Below the pieces are notes generated by a model that saw nothing but the letters and a program-made list of their open reading frames with translations, was not told where the DNA came from and did not search any database. DNA of 64,000 bases, taken from NCBI RefSeq assembly GCF_963924675.1, contig NC_089222.1, forward strand, positions 135,248,281 to 135,312,280. The letters run 5' to 3'. The position numbers and the translations under genes are program-made. This stretch comes from Phocoena phocoena. Its lineage: Eukaryota > Chordata > Mammalia > Artiodactyla > Phocoenidae. Positions within the stretch are counted from its first letter, which is position 1. Every line of letters starts with the position of its first letter. Shown here one piece after another: positions 36,318-48,583 of the stretch.

Positions 36318-37176
36318 TGCAGGAGGGCCAGCTTTGGATCCTGTGTGCCTTGGTGAACCCTTTGACTTGTTTCTCTGTCAGGGATGGTTTTGTTCATCCC
36401 AGCATTTTGTCTGCAAGTCCTTCTGGTGACTGGTTGATACAGGGAAATGGACAAGGCCAACTGGCTTTTAGTGTCATGCTTTCACCAACCTGGTTACGAA
36501 GGACACTGATTCTTATGATAAAACCTTGGAAACAAGATGTCATTGGAGCCATTCGTTTTGTGTGTGTGTGTGTAGAGGGCTAATCACCTCTCTCTGAGGC
36601 AAATTTCCCGAGCAGTTTTATTCTAACAAGGGTAATGTGTTGTATTATAAGAGATTGTATAAACACACACACACACACACACACACACACCCATTCCTGT
36701 GCATTATCTATAATAAGAGTTTTGTAGATCCACTGTTTTATAAAAATCAATTCATTTCTGCTGTAATCTTAGGATAATAGATTTTAGAAGCAAGTAATCT
36801 TTCAGTTTCTGGAATCATTTGAAACTCAACTGTTCCACTCTTACAGAATTAGGGTATTCCATTTTGATCACTGACATATAAAAGCTGTATAGCTAGTAAT
36901 GAGAGAAACCTTGAAAAGTTGACAAAAAAATTAGCACCATTCATGGTATATATACCAAGTTTCAGTAGTTAAAGGTACACCCTCCTTTATTTCTCCTCTT
37001 TCCTTCACTTACAATAAATAATATTAAACAAAGTCAGTAAATAATAATATGTCTCTTATAGGTAGTACTGCTTATTTTCAGATACCTTGAGATATTGTCA
37101 TTAAAGTTGCTGTTTTAATATTCTTTAAATGATTAGAGAAATTGAGGAGGGAGAGAACTTGGTAGAGGGGTTGACT
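36318..37176. other. Intron with two microsatellites
   Basis: (tg)n lies at about 36558-36573 and (ac)n at 36662-36690. Otherwise no repeat or exon recognised. Confidence 0.6.
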
Positions 37177-37300
37177 AGGGTGTGAGCTCCACGAGACAGG
37201 GAGTTTTGTCTGCGTTCCTCTCTGCCTTATCCTCAGGACCTAGAACAGTGTCTGGTGCACAGTGGACACTCAACAGTCGCATGCTGGCATGTTGAATAGA
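37177..37300 (+). mobile_element. L2 3'-end fragment
   Basis: gtgtgagctccacgagacag, then aacagtgtctggtgcacagt ggacactcaacag resembles the L2 terminus. Confidence 0.65.
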
Positions 37301-37444
37301 TTAGTGTTTGAGGCTCTGTTTACCTGGAGGCCCGAGTCACCCAGGTCAGGTGAGCACTGGAGAGACAGGTGAGGAATAAAGGAGACAGGAGCTGGTTTGG
37401 ATTTTATTCAGAGTCAGTGGAAGTAGGAAGCCAACATCAGTGTT

Positions 37445-37658
37445 GTTTTTTGTTTTTTGTTTTTTTGCGGTACGCGGGCCTCTCACTGTTGTGGCCTCTC
37501 CCGTTGCAGAGCACAGGCTCCGGACATGCAGGCTCAGCAGCCATGGCTCACGGGCCCAGCCGCTCCGCGGCATGTGAGATCTTCCTGGACCAGGGCACGG
37601 ACCCGTGTACCCTGCATCGGCAGGCGGATTCTCAACCACTGCACCAACAGGGAAGCCC
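37445..37658 (-). mobile_element. CHR-type SINE, short young form
   Basis: T/G tail (gttttttgttttttg), gcggtacgcgggcctctcac, end ccaacagggaagccc; flanks ccaacatcagtgtt and ccaacctcagtttt. Confidence 0.93.
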
Positions 37659-40279
37659 CCAACCTCAGTTTTAAGCAGGGGAGTAGCTTTGGTTTGAATA
37701 GATTCCTCTGGATGTCATGTGGGAGTGGATTGGAGGAGAGCAAGAGAGAAATGTTGAATTGACCCTGCTTTCAGTTATCTGAAAGTTGACATTTCTACCT
37801 GGCCTTGTACTTTTTCTTTGCCATGAGGGTAATAAGATTTACTCTTTGATGGGGTGAGATGAATAGTGATTTGTATAAACTTTTGAAGTTCTCTGAGGAA
37901 AAGAGAACCCCATAAAACCACTATTCTTATGGATCAAATAAAATAAAACAATGTAAAATAAAGATCAGGAATTATTTAACTTTTTAACCATTAATTTAAT
38001 TGAGGTTATGACTATAGGTTTCTGATAGGAAAGATTTTTCTGTTTACATTTTTTGGTGAAAGAAACTTTAAATATATGGAAATCAATCCTTAAAAATAGC
38101 TGTTTTATGAATTGAGTGTCTATAGAAGCTATTCATTTTGAGGAAGATCTTATTTGTAAAATGCTAATATTGTCTGTCCAATCTGGTGTTTTAATTAGTA
38201 TCAAAGGGAGGGAAATACTGCAGTAATTGTAACCTTACGTTACTTCCTTAGTTCTGTTAGTTTTAAACCATAGTCATTATCTATTATCTTTAGTTGTTTT
38301 GATCTCATTAGATTAAGTGATATTGCAGTTGTGATTTGGTAATTTAAAAAGTAACATGTTTTTCTTACTACAAAAGCAATACATGTTTATTGAAGAAAAC
38401 TTTTGGAAATTCAGATAAAGTAGTAAAAGAGCGTATCTGGAATCTCACTGTCCAGAGATAATGACCATCCATACCCTGTGAGGGGTCAGCTTGCTCAAAT
38501 TACCTAGAAGTTTAGTTGTATTCAGTCTGGGAGACACGAAGGCATGTTAGGGACTCTGGGGACTGAAGATGGTCCCATGGATGGGGCAGCCCAGGGCCAG
38601 TCTTCCCAGACATTTGTGGCCCTGGGAGGATGCATCTTGGTGTTACTACACCTTCTAGCTTTTTAAGAGAAGCTGGAAATCTAGAAATATGGATTTAATA
38701 AGAAATCTCCCAATTTTTATGTGGGCCACAATTTTTAATAACACGCTGAGGTTCAAACAAAGCATACCTGAGGGCTGCATTCAGTCTTTTTTGCCTTGCC
38801 AGCTTATAACCTCAGGTATATATAGTTTTGTAGCCTGTGTTTTTCACTTAGTATATTGGAATATATTCCCAAGCCTTAACCGTATGCTACCTTGGCAGTG
38901 TGTACCTGTCTACTGTTTCCTTACCAGCGTTGGGTAAAACCATCTCAGAAAAAAAAATCTTAGCTAGTTTTATTAGTTTTAACTCACATTTTTTGGTACT
39001 GCTGATGAGTTGAACATTTAAATGCTTATTGGCCTTATACAGATTTACTTGGTAACCAGCCACCTTGCTAGAACTCTGAGTTCCAGTAGTGCTTTGGTCA
39101 TTTATTCAGTGCTTCTCAACCTTTCTAACATTATATAATATTTGTACCACATCAGTCCTAGTAATTAGTACTAATGGCAGGCATCATCCCCTAAACCTGA
39201 GGGCATCAGTACCTTGAGCACACCTCTAACCCATGTTAAAGATCTACAGGTGAGAAGTTCTGAGTTTGGTCAGTGGTGTAGTGAGTGTTTGAGCACGTGC
39301 TCTGTGCCTGGCATTGCTCTAGGTGTCCAGCCTTGAACCAAGACAAAGGTCTCAGCTCTCCAAGACCTCATGATTTTTTTCATTTCTTTTGAGTTTTTCA
39401 TGTAGACCATCATATTTATAAAAGATACTTTTTATTTCTAGAATTTATAATTAATTTTTTGGCTTGTATTTCTTACTGACATGAACTCCCCCAACAGTGG
39501 TGAATGCTAGTTACCCTCTCATTTCTTAAATTCAGTTAATTCTCTTAAGTTCTATTAAACTCTAGACTTTGGTGACCATTTCCTTTCTTTTGATGATGAG
39601 AAAACCAGGGTACAACCCTGGGAATGTGTAATGGGAACTTTTGGAGTGTCTGCCTGACTCAACACGAATCCCTTAACTGTCCTCTAACCTAGACATCCAC
39701 TCCCCTGCATACTTCTTCATTCCCACAGAAGACACAGAGGATTGAACCAGGTTTAGGGACCCTGACCCAAGGTAGTCCAATCAGTGTCCTTTCCTGGAGT
39801 TTGACCTCAATGTGTTCACGGGCCATAACGTAAAAACTTGGGAGTTATAGGCAGTTACGTTCTGCTGTTGTGTCTGGGGACAGATAAAGGTGGTTTGTGG
39901 ATGGAGAAAATAAAGCAAGTATCTAGAGAGAAGCAGGAAGAGAGAACTACTACCTGAGACTGATAACTTGAAACATCTCTTCCAGTTTTTTCTGGAGCTG
40001 GTTGCATTCCTGTTCCTGAGTTCTGTGAAGTCCTCCTATATTCTTATGATTACATCCCCCCTCCCCCGAACACACGTGTTAGTTGAAGCCAGCTGATGTT
40101 GGGTTCTGTTACTCTGATCTAAGCCTTCTCTTCATTTTCAGCTCTATATTCTTTTTATAATCCTACCTCATCTCTTGTATTTCTTGACTATCGTCTGAGG
40201 AAGTTGTGAATTTATTATTATTTTCTCCATATAACAGCAACATCAAAAATTAAGGATACACTACTATATATAAGTTAGA
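37659..40279. other. Intron with weak old repeats only
   Basis: 38340-38500 has an L1-like patch (acatgtttttcttactacaa), and 39270-39345 a reverse MIR-like patch. Nothing else recognised, and no exon. Confidence 0.4.
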
Positions 40280-40674
40280 TGGGACTTCCCTGATGGCACA
40301 GTGGTTAAGAATCCACCTGCCAGTGCAGGGGACATGGGTTTGATCCCTAGTCTGGGAAGATCCCACATGCCACGTAGCAAGTAAACCCATGCGCCTCGAC
40401 TACTGAGCCTGTACTCTAAAGCCCGCAAGCCACAACTACTGAGTCCACGTGCCACAAATACTGAAGCCCGAATTCTCTAGGGCCTGCATGCTGCAACTAC
40501 TGAGCCTGCATGCTGCAACTACTGAAGCCTGCGTGTCTAGAGCCTGTGCTCCACAACAAGAGAAGCCACCACAATGAGAAGCCCGTGCACCGCAACAAAG
40601 AGTAGCCCCTGTTCGCCACAACTAGAGAAAGCCTGCACACAGCAACGAAGACCCAACGCAGCCAAAAAAAGAAA
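40280..40674 (+). mobile_element. CHR-type SINE, long form with extra units
   Basis: gggacttccctgatggcaca head, many 'cacaactactgag' and 'gctgcaactactgagcctgc' units, including a local duplication at about 40480-40530, and a tail gccaaaaaaagaaa. Confidence 0.9.
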
Positions 40675-40873
40675 GATAATCAACAAGGACCTACTGTATA
40701 GCACAGGGAACTCTACTCAGTATTCTGTAATAACCTATATGGGAAAAGAACCTGAAGAAGAATGGATATATGTATATGTATAACTGAATCACTTTGTTGA
40801 ACACCTGAAACTAACACAGTATTGTAAATCAACTATACTCCAATGTAACATAAAAATTAAATTAAAAAAATTA
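40675..40873 (+). mobile_element. Short L1 3' UTR fragment
   Basis: aacaaggacctactgtatag cacagggaactctactcag.., then aactgaatcactttgttgaa and aaatcaactatactccaatg is the cetartiodactyl L1 3' end. It abuts the preceding SINE tail directly. Confidence 0.82.
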
Positions 40874-41096
40874 GGGGCTTCCCTGGTGGCGCAGTGGTTG
40901 AGGGTCTGCCTGCCGATGCAGGGGACACGGGTTCATGCCCTGGTCTGGGAGGATCCCGCGTGCCATGGAGCGGCTGGGCTTGTGGGCCATGGCCACTGAG
41001 CCTGTGTGTCCGGAAGCCTGTGCTCCGCAATAGGAGAGGCCACAACAGTGAGGGGCCTGCGTACCACCAAAAAAAAAAAAAAAAAAAGAAAAAAAG
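40874..41096 (+). mobile_element. CHR-type SINE, short young form
   Basis: ggggcttccctggtggcgca with an A tail of about 30, inserted at the L1 A-rich end. Confidence 0.93.
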
Positions 41097-42604
41097 TTAA
41101 AGACAGCAAGAGACACAGAAGTGCAGAAATTTAAGCTAATTCAGGCAATTATGATTTTATTGGAAAGGCCATTTTGCAAATGTGGATGCCCTCTCTGACC
41201 TCTTTTAAGCCAGTTCAGATCTCTAGCTGAGGGAAAACAGAAAAGAAGAGATTTTGAACTTAATTCCAAATGCCCTAGAATTTCAGTGGAGTTACTCCCC
41301 TTCACATACATATAACCGTTTGACCTCATGAAAAAAATGATACTGCATCTGTATAGGGGGTCTGTTCAAGCGTGTTCTGTTCCAGCCAGTGAAAGAAGAC
41401 TCTTAACTTAATATCTAAATATCAAGAAATTTAATCACAGTATAATTTACCTGGGGCTAGGATTATTCTTAGATTAACTTTCTGTCTCATGGTGATGTCA
41501 TAAGTACTCAGTGCTAAGTTTAAATATTCCACTATCCTAAAGGCATTGGATGGGGAGGGGAAAAAAATGAAGAATGATAGGAAGAGAAGGAAAGAATTGT
41601 AGTAGAGAGAAGGAAGAATGCTCAGTGCTGTAATTCTCCTTATTCATAATTGTATTTATCTGAACTTTTTCATTTGCAAGCAGAAGAAGCACAAATTGTC
41701 TTAAGAAAAAAAGGGAAATGTATTGACTCACATAACTGTCAAGTCCAAGGGTTCTGATTGGCCTGGCTTGATCATGTGCTTGAACCAGTCACCATGGCCA
41801 GGGGAAGGCAGGACTCTCATTGGCTGTCCTGGGCCTTTGGGTCCACCTTTTGTACCAGTTTGTAAAGTCAGTAGCTAGACTCCTGGAATTAGCAGAAGGA
41901 GGGAAAGTGGGATCAATTAGGGGGAGAAAGAATGCCAGGCAGGCTAACACACTCATCATATACAGTGATCCGACAGAAAGGGGCTGATGGTGACCCTCTT
42001 TTTTCCTTTTGAGTGATAGTCTTTAATAAAACAATAATACAAAGACATCAAAGCAATCCAAAGTATATATGCACTTTCTTCTCAATAAAGCTTACTTTTT
42101 AAATTTAAATGTTCAACATGCTGCCCAAGAATCTGTATTGTTCATTCATTTTAAAACAAAATATATTTTACTATCCTGTGATTGCTCTAGATATGATGAA
42201 GTTTGGGCAGCTCATCTCTAATCTGGTTAGATCACCTTTGGTTTAGAAGTGTGGACATTATTTCACTAGTTTGACTACTTCTATAATTATAGATTTTGTC
42301 AGATTTTTTTCCATGCCTAAAGGTATGTTAGCATTCTCTCTTGGTGTGTATTTGGAGGCTTTCTACCTTACGGTTCATCTGGAACTGCTGGGGAAATGTG
42401 TATACTATGGAAAATTTGGAGCTGGAAGGGGATATCCTTTCTTCAGCCATCTGCTTTTTTAAATTAGACTCCAGGAAAGATAGCAGTTTGACCTTTTTCA
42501 GAAGGGCATGGGTCTATTTTTAATTGTTTTGTTTTGTTTTGTTTTGTTCTAAGAGACCGATAACAGTAGGTGGTGAGAGCTTATGGTATCTTGAAAAATG
42601 TTGC
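41097..42604. other. Intron, no clear features
   Basis: No exon found. 41660-41860 may contain an old interspersed repeat, but I cannot name it. A (gtttt)n run lies at about 42525-42548. Confidence 0.35.
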
Positions 42605-42611
42605 ACTTTAT

Positions 42612-42749
42612 AAAAAATTTTTTATTATTTATTTATTTTTTGGCCACGCCCCATGGCTTGCAGAATCTCAGTTCCCCGACCAGGGATTTAAACCAGACCG
42701 TAGTTGTGAAAGCCTGGAATCCTAACCACTAGGCCACCAGGGAACTCCC
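42612..42749 (-). mobile_element. CHR-type SINE, short older variant
   Basis: ttttttggccacgccccatg gcttgcagaatctcagttcc, end ctaggccaccagggaactcc. Confidence 0.85.
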
Positions 42750-42829
42750 ACTTATTTTTTAAATTATATATCTGCAGCATGATTTATCAATATTTCACAT
42801 GTTCTTGGATTACAACAATTCCACCCATA

Positions 42830-44290
42830 AACTCTAGTTCCTGGACCTTCTTCCTTTTATCTCAGATTGTCAGTTTCCCCCAGTTTCATTTCCTTCCACC
42901 TGCAGCTGGGACCTCAGAGTGGGTCACCCCAGCTATTTCCTTGCCCTGGTGTCCTTGTGTCATGTCTTCCCCGCAGACTTCCATTGCTAGACCAAGCCAA
43001 CTATCTGTGTTCTGTTTCCTGTATCTGTGCTGTTAAAAGTCAGCTGACAAAAACTGAACAAACTTTCGGACTTTTGTCCTTACCCATTTAGCTGCATTCT
43101 TCCTGAGCTTGTATTCTGCTAGGAATTCTTCCTCCGCTCTCTCTCCATTCCTCACAGACGCTGTACCACATTTGTCCCTTTCCTCAAGCCTCCCTGCTCC
43201 TCTGAACCTTCGCTCTCAGGAGCAGTTCTGCCTCCTGGCTGGGCCTGCTGCCCACTTCCCAGGCAGGTATCGTAAATCTATCTGACTCACACTTGCTCTT
43301 TGCTTCTTGAGATAAGAGGGTGAAGGAAGAGGCAGGTGTCTCCTTCCCTTCCCCTGGTTCTAGATGCCGTCCTCTTCGGTTTCCTTTGAGGCTCTGAGCT
43401 CAGTCCCTCATCAGAGCCACAACTCCATCCCGCTTGACTGCTGTGTGCAGGTGCTGTGGTAGGAGCTGGGGAGACAGTAGTGACAGGTCCCTGTCCTCAC
43501 TCTATTTATATTTTACTAGGGACAGACAGACATACCCCACACCCCCCAATCACAGAAATAAATGATTCCTAGCTGTTATAAGTGCTATACAGAAAGTGTC
43601 CAAGAGGACCTAGTCTAGTCCTAGAGTCCAGGAAAAATGTGACATTTCCTTGGCATCTGAAGGATGTCTAGCAGGTCATCAGGGAAGGGAAGAAGTTGTT
43701 TGGCTGAGGGACCAGAACGTGACAGGGCCTGTGGCATAAAGAAGCACAGTATATTTGAGTAGAAGGCACCGTGGCCGCCATGAAGAAGCTGGAGAGGGAG
43801 GTAAGGCCAGATGTGCAGGACCTTGCAGGCATGTACAGAAGGGTTCGGTGTCCATCTCAGAGTCCCGATCTGAATCACGCTTGCTCTCAGCCTCCCGTGT
43901 CCTCCATGCCCTCCTGGCCTCTGCTCGCTCCTTCACGCCGCTCAGCTTTGACCCCCTCGACACTGCACTGTCGGCATCTCACATCTTCCTCTCACAGCCT
44001 TGTCTCTTGGAAGAATAGCTGTGCTGGGTGTCTGCCTTGTCCCTGTTGCCTGTTGCAGTCTGGGTCTGCCTCTGCCCCTCCATCGTTGAGTCCCATGCAC
44101 AATTTCCTGTCAATTCATTTCTCTATCTTTCTGTGACTTTCAATACGTTCTGTAGAAACACTCTTCTGCTTGGCTTTCTGTGTCTTCTGCTCTGTGTGTT
44201 CTCCCCTCTCACATCTGAGGACTTCTCAGTCTCCTCTGAGGGCTCCTTATCCTTATACGTTGCTGTCCCCAGGGGTGTTTTTTCTACCCT
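42830..44290 (+). mobile_element. Diverged L2-like sequence
   Basis: C/T-rich, L2-flavoured strings occur (ctggaccttcttccttttat; cccttgcc..; tcctgtccctgtcctcactc region). Assignment is by flavour only, and several unrelated pieces may be present. Open frames here lack protein features. Confidence 0.35.
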
Positions 44291-44293
44291 CTT

Positions 44294-44611
44294 TTTTTAA
44301 AAAAATTATTTATTTAATTTATTTACTTTTGACTGTGTTGGGTCTTCGTTGCTGCACGCGGGCTTTCTCTAGTTGCGGCGAGCGGGGGCTACTCTTCATT
44401 GCGGTGCGCGGGCTTCTCATTGCGGTGGCTTCTCTTGTTGCGGAGCATGGGCTCTAGGCACTCGGGCTTCAGTAGTTGTGGCTTACGGGCTCTAGAGCGC
44501 AGGTTCAGTAGTTGTGGTGCACGGGCTTAGTTGCTCCGCGGCATGTGGGATCTTCCTGGACCAGGGCATTGGCAGGCGGATTCTTAACCACTGTGCCACC
44601 AGGGAAGTCTC
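44294..44611 (-). mobile_element. CHR-type SINE, long form, internally shortened
   Basis: gactgtgttgggtcttcgtt head to ccaccagggaagtct, flanked by tctaccctc copies. It has lost part of the box B neighbourhood (ggaccagggcattggcaggc). Confidence 0.9.
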
Positions 44612-44619
44612 CTCTACCC

Positions 44620-44880
44620 TCCTTTGACCCTACACTGTCCTCCAGGACGGTCATCTCCACTCTTAGTTTTATCTGTCACAATTAAGTCCTATTGTCTGCA
44701 TGTCCATACCTGGAGCTCTGTCCTTTCTTCTGGGTTTTGACCCTTTATATCTGAGTGCCTCCTGTGACCCTTGGGCACTTCCAATGCAGTGTGTCCAAAA
44801 CAGAGCTCACCACCACCTTTCTTCTGACAACCTCTTTCTCTGCCTGTATTTCCCATTCTGGTGAATGATACTATTATCTG
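44620..44880 (+). mobile_element. L2-like fragment
   Basis: tccaatgcagtgtgtccaaa acagagctcaccaccacctt matches the remembered L2 pattern 'ccaaaactgaactcatcatc'. Confidence 0.5.
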
Positions 44881-44969
44881 CCCTTTTGTTCATTCTTTCA
44901 GCAGTTGTTTATTGAGTACTGTTATATACCAACAACTATGTTATCAGATATTCTGGTGTAATTAAAAAA

Positions 44970-45660
44970 AAAAATACAGTTAGTCTTTGTTCTGGATTCC
45001 TGTCACAGAAAAACCTTTGGACTTTCCTGAGTTGGTAGGAATGCCTTTTGTTATCCAAAATGAGCCCTTTCGGACCTTACCTGAATTTATGCTAATGAAG
45101 TACCTTTCAGCTCCCCACTACCATCACCTTCAGGGAAGAGGAAGAGGGAAGGATGAGATCGAGGTCAGTCACATGGCCAATGATTTAGTCAGTCATACCT
45201 ACATGATGGAATCCCATATAAAGATCCTAGAATGATGAGGTTCGGGGAGCTTCTGGTTTGGCGAACACTTAGCTGTGTGGAAAGGAGTGCACCTGTATTC
45301 CATGGAGGAGGAGAGGAAGGTGTGGCATCTCTGCACCTCCCTTCCCCCATACTTTGCCCTATTAGCCCAAATGGCCAAATGGTTGTTCCCGAGTTATATC
45401 CTTTATAATAAAACTGTAATCACAAGTATGGAGCTTTCCTCAGTTGTGTGAGTTGTGAATTATTGAACCTGGGGCAGCGGGGGTCGGTGTGGTCATGGGA
45501 CCCTGCGAGTTTGTAGCCTACATGGCAGAAGTGCTGGTAGCTTGGGGATCATTGAGACTTGGGGCTGGCGTTGAAGTGGGACTGAGCCCTTAACCTGTGG
45601 GGTCTGCACTAAATTGAACCGTGGGACACCTAGTTGATGTCAGAGAATTGTTGTTAGAAC
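44970..45660 (+). mobile_element. Possible old LTR or unknown interspersed repeat
   Basis: ataataaaactgtaatcaca around 45405 followed by gtgagttgtgaattattgaa looks like a polyadenylation region of an LTR, and the following gggtcggtgtggtcatggga has the feel of a repeated family. I cannot place it; no coding capacity seen. Confidence 0.3.
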
Positions 45661-45668
45661 ACATATTC

Positions 45669-45891
45669 TGGGACTTCTCTGGTGGTCCAGTGGGTAAGAA
45701 GACTCCACGCTCCCAATGCAGGGGGCCTGGGTTCGATCCCTGGTTGGGGAACTAGATCCTGCATGCATGCCACAACTAAGAGTTCACATGCCGCAACTAA
45801 TAAGTCCGCATGCCGCAATTAAAGATCTTGCGTGCCACAACTAAGACCCGGTGCAGCCAAAGTAATAAATAAATAAATATTTTTTAAAAAA
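45669..45891 (+). mobile_element. CHR-type SINE, 'gtccagtgggtaagaagact' variant
   Basis: gggacttctctggtggtcca, box B ggttcgatccctggttgggg, then atgccgcaactaataag units and an (aaat)n tail. Confidence 0.9.
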
Positions 45892-45926
45892 CCATAATCT
45901 GACTGTAGAGTCTGTAGATGTCTATA

Positions 45927-46250
45927 CAGTTGTCCCTCGGTATCTGTGGGGTGGTGAGATTGGTTCCAGGACCCCCCACGGATACCAAAATTCCTGGATG
46001 CTCAAGCCTTTCATATAAGATGGTGTAGTGTTTGCATATAACCTATGCACATCCTCCCGTATACTTTAAATCATCTCTAGATTATTTATAATACCTGATA
46101 CAATATAAATGCTATGCAGATAGTTGTCAGTGCTCAGCAAATTCAAATTTTGCTTTTTGGAACTCTCTGGAAATTTTCTTTCTGTGTATTTTCGATATGA
46201 GGGTGGTTGAATCCACAGCTACGGGACCCGTGGATACGGAGGGCCAACTG
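45927..46250. mobile_element. Tigger/MER2-like DNA transposon
   Basis: Starts cagttgtccctcggtatctg and ends cggagggccaactg, with TA on each side (45925-45926, 46251-46252). Terminal inverted repeats cagttg..ccct and aggg..caactg fit the pogo/Tigger group. Non-autonomous, about 324 bp. Confidence 0.88.
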
Positions 46251-46837
46251 TATATGGTGTAGACTCAGTACCTGTGTCTAAGCCAGAAAAGTGGACAGTC
46301 AGTTAAAATTCAGCCATGCAAGCAGCAGCCTGGTCTTTTTCTGATTCTGAAGTTGCGAGGTCTTGTCGATTCTGTCTCCATAATATCTTTTGAATTCACC
46401 CCTTTCTCCCTCTCGCCGTTGCAGCTGTCTTAGTCCAGGCAGTTACCGTTTTTCACTTGACTGCTTTGCTCTTACTGGCTTCCACTTCCTGGCTGGTCAG
46501 GCTTCCTTCATCCACTTCGTCTCACCCGCATGTTGTTGCCAGAGGAGTGTATTGGTTCACGTGCTGCCTCACAGTGAAATCTTCCCCTGTGGTTTCATCT
46601 CTTACGGGGATGGGTTTCAAACTTTGGTATCAGGACCCTTGTATACTCTTAAAAGTTATTGAAGACCCCAAGCAGATTTTCTTTACGTGTGTTTTATCAC
46701 TATTTGTCAGATTAGAAATTAAAACTGAGAGAGTTATAAAATATTAATTTATTTATTGGAAATATCTGTAATAAACCCATTACACACTCACATAAAAAAC
46801 AGATATTTATGAAAACTGTTTTACAAAACAAAACAGA

Positions 46838-47193
46838 GGGACTTCCCTGGTGGTGCAGTGGTTAAGAATCCACCTGCCAACGCAGGGGACACGAGTTCAA
46901 GCCCTGACCTGGGAAGATCCCACGTGTGGCGGAGCAACTAAGCCTGTGGGCCACAACGACTGAGCCTGCGCTCTAGAGCCCGCGAGCCACAACTACTGAG
47001 CCCACGTGCCACAACTACAGAAGCCCACATGCCTAGAGCCCGTGGTCCGCAACAAGAGAAGCTACTGCAATGAGAAGCCTACACACCACAACGAAGAGTA
47101 GCCCCTGCTCACCGCAACTAGAGAAAGCCTGCGTGCAGCAACGAAGACCCAATGCAGCCAAAAATAAATAAATAAATGTATTTTTTAAAAAAA
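46838..47193 (+). mobile_element. CHR-type SINE, long form
   Basis: Full long body, gggacttccctggtggtgca to cgcagcc-like end with an (aaat)n tail, inside the hAT remnant. Confidence 0.93.
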
Positions 47194-47250
47194 AACAACT
47201 TTAGTGAGAAGAGTGGCACTGTTTTACGGTTTTGTGCTTTAATGTCTGAC

Positions 47251-47577
47251 TTAGTAGAAGACAGCTGGATTCTCATATCTGCTCTGTAGTCTGTTACGAA
47301 ATGTTGTTTTGGTTGAAGTAATTGATGAAAATCTGGTCTTACACAGATATGTAGTTGGAGAAAGCAGGAGTCTTAATGGCATTTTCCAAAAACTGTGGTT
47401 ATTCTTTGATACTATACCAGCATTTGACATTGGTAGTTTCTTAAGGTAGTTTCTTAGTTGCAGTGTGGAATCTGAAGTTATATTAGGAAACTCTTCATGC
47501 TCTGTTAAAATAAAATCTATTGATCCATCTTGCAATATGAATGGATGTTTTACTCCTCTATGATTTTGTAACATCAT
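47251..47577 (-). pseudogene. hAT transposase C-terminal remnant
   Basis: A 108-residue open frame whose second half (residues about 70-95) carries LLLSPTTYLCKTRFSSITS and a TKTTFRNRL tail, the C-terminal dimerisation segment of hAT transposases. The upstream half (to about residue 65) still aligns loosely. No zinc-finger or DDE residues are visible, so this is a broken fossil. Confidence 0.6.
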
Positions 47578-48126
47578 GTATTGGTCATTTGGAAAATATT
47601 ACTCCACTAAGTTATGTGGGTCTTCCAGATGTTGATACATTTCATTAAACAATATCACGAAATCCCATTTGTTAATTTTACCACCCATCTTATTAGAAAA
47701 TTCTCTAAATTTGAGGGAAGCAGTCTAACTCACAGTAGCAGATACTAGTTTTCCAAATTAAAAATTTTTACCCCGAAGCTTAACTTTTATCATCAGCAAC
47801 AAATACTGTCAGTCATTTTTCTTGAAGCAGCAGGTCCCCTTCATTTTTGAGAAACCATCTGCCAGATACTCAAGTCTGAATAACCATAGTTTTTCTGTTG
47901 TCATTCTGCTGAACACAAATTGTGTTCCATGAAAAAAGTGGCTAGTTCAGCTTGTAACTCATTTGCACAAGTTTGTTACCTGGAGATATTGGTCATATTC
48001 TCTGGTGTGCCATAGAAGTGTCCTTTAGTCACACCAGTATTAAACACATGTACTCAACGGCCGAGATTTAATAAAGTAATACTTTTTAATAACTCATCAA
48101 GGATGTCCTGAGGTGAAATTGTTGTT

Positions 48127-48333
48127 TAATTTTTTTTTTTTGCGGTACGCGGGCCTCTCACTGTTGTGGCCTCTCCCGCTGCGGAGCACAGGCTCCGGAC
48201 GCGCAGGCTCAGCGGCCACGGCTCACGGGCCCAGCTGCTCCGCGGCATGTGGGATCTTCCCGGCCGGGGGCACGAACCCGTGTCCCCTGCATCGGCAGGC
48301 GGACTCTCAACCACTGCGCCACCAGGGAAGCCC
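48127..48333 (-). mobile_element. CHR-type SINE, short young form
   Basis: Poly-T, gcggtacgcgggcctctcac, end ccaccagggaagccct; very close to the consensus. Confidence 0.94.
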
Positions 48334-48583
48334 TAATTTTTTAAAATTAATTTATCTAAATGTGAGTGTGTGGCAGTGAAGAATACAAGGACCACTAGTA
48401 CAGTTTGGTCCCTCTGCTAAGGTGGCTGTAGTGTCCCCCACCCTTGCTTTTGTATCAATGCAAACATAAGAAAAGGGAAAGTAATGTCTGAGTACTATTA
48501 TGATAATAATTTTGAACTTCAGGATCCCCGAAAGGGTCTTGGGAACTCCAGGGATCCACAGACCACACTGATTGCCACCCTGT

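Larger units (their letters stand above)
46609..48583 (-). mobile_element. hAT transposon remnant with transposase C-terminus, two SINEs inside
   Basis: The left end tgggtttcaaactttggtat and the right end ggatccacagaccacactga suggest hAT-type ends. At 47251-47400, minus strand, the frame reads SPTTYLCKTRFSSITSTKT then TFRNRL, which matches the conserved hAT dimerisation motif (YLCE.GFS....IKTK.RNRL) of ZBED5/FAM200-type transposases, with the catalytic parts decayed. Two SINEs (46838-47193 and 48127-48333) split it. Confidence 0.65.

Noticed and set aside
36248..36583. 111-codon frame next to the inverted repeat
   Set aside because: No motif or splice evidence; chance open frame.
47251..47577. 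Domesticated hAT gene
   Set aside because: Only the C-terminal fragment is open; no intact zinc finger or catalytic part, two SINEs split the element.
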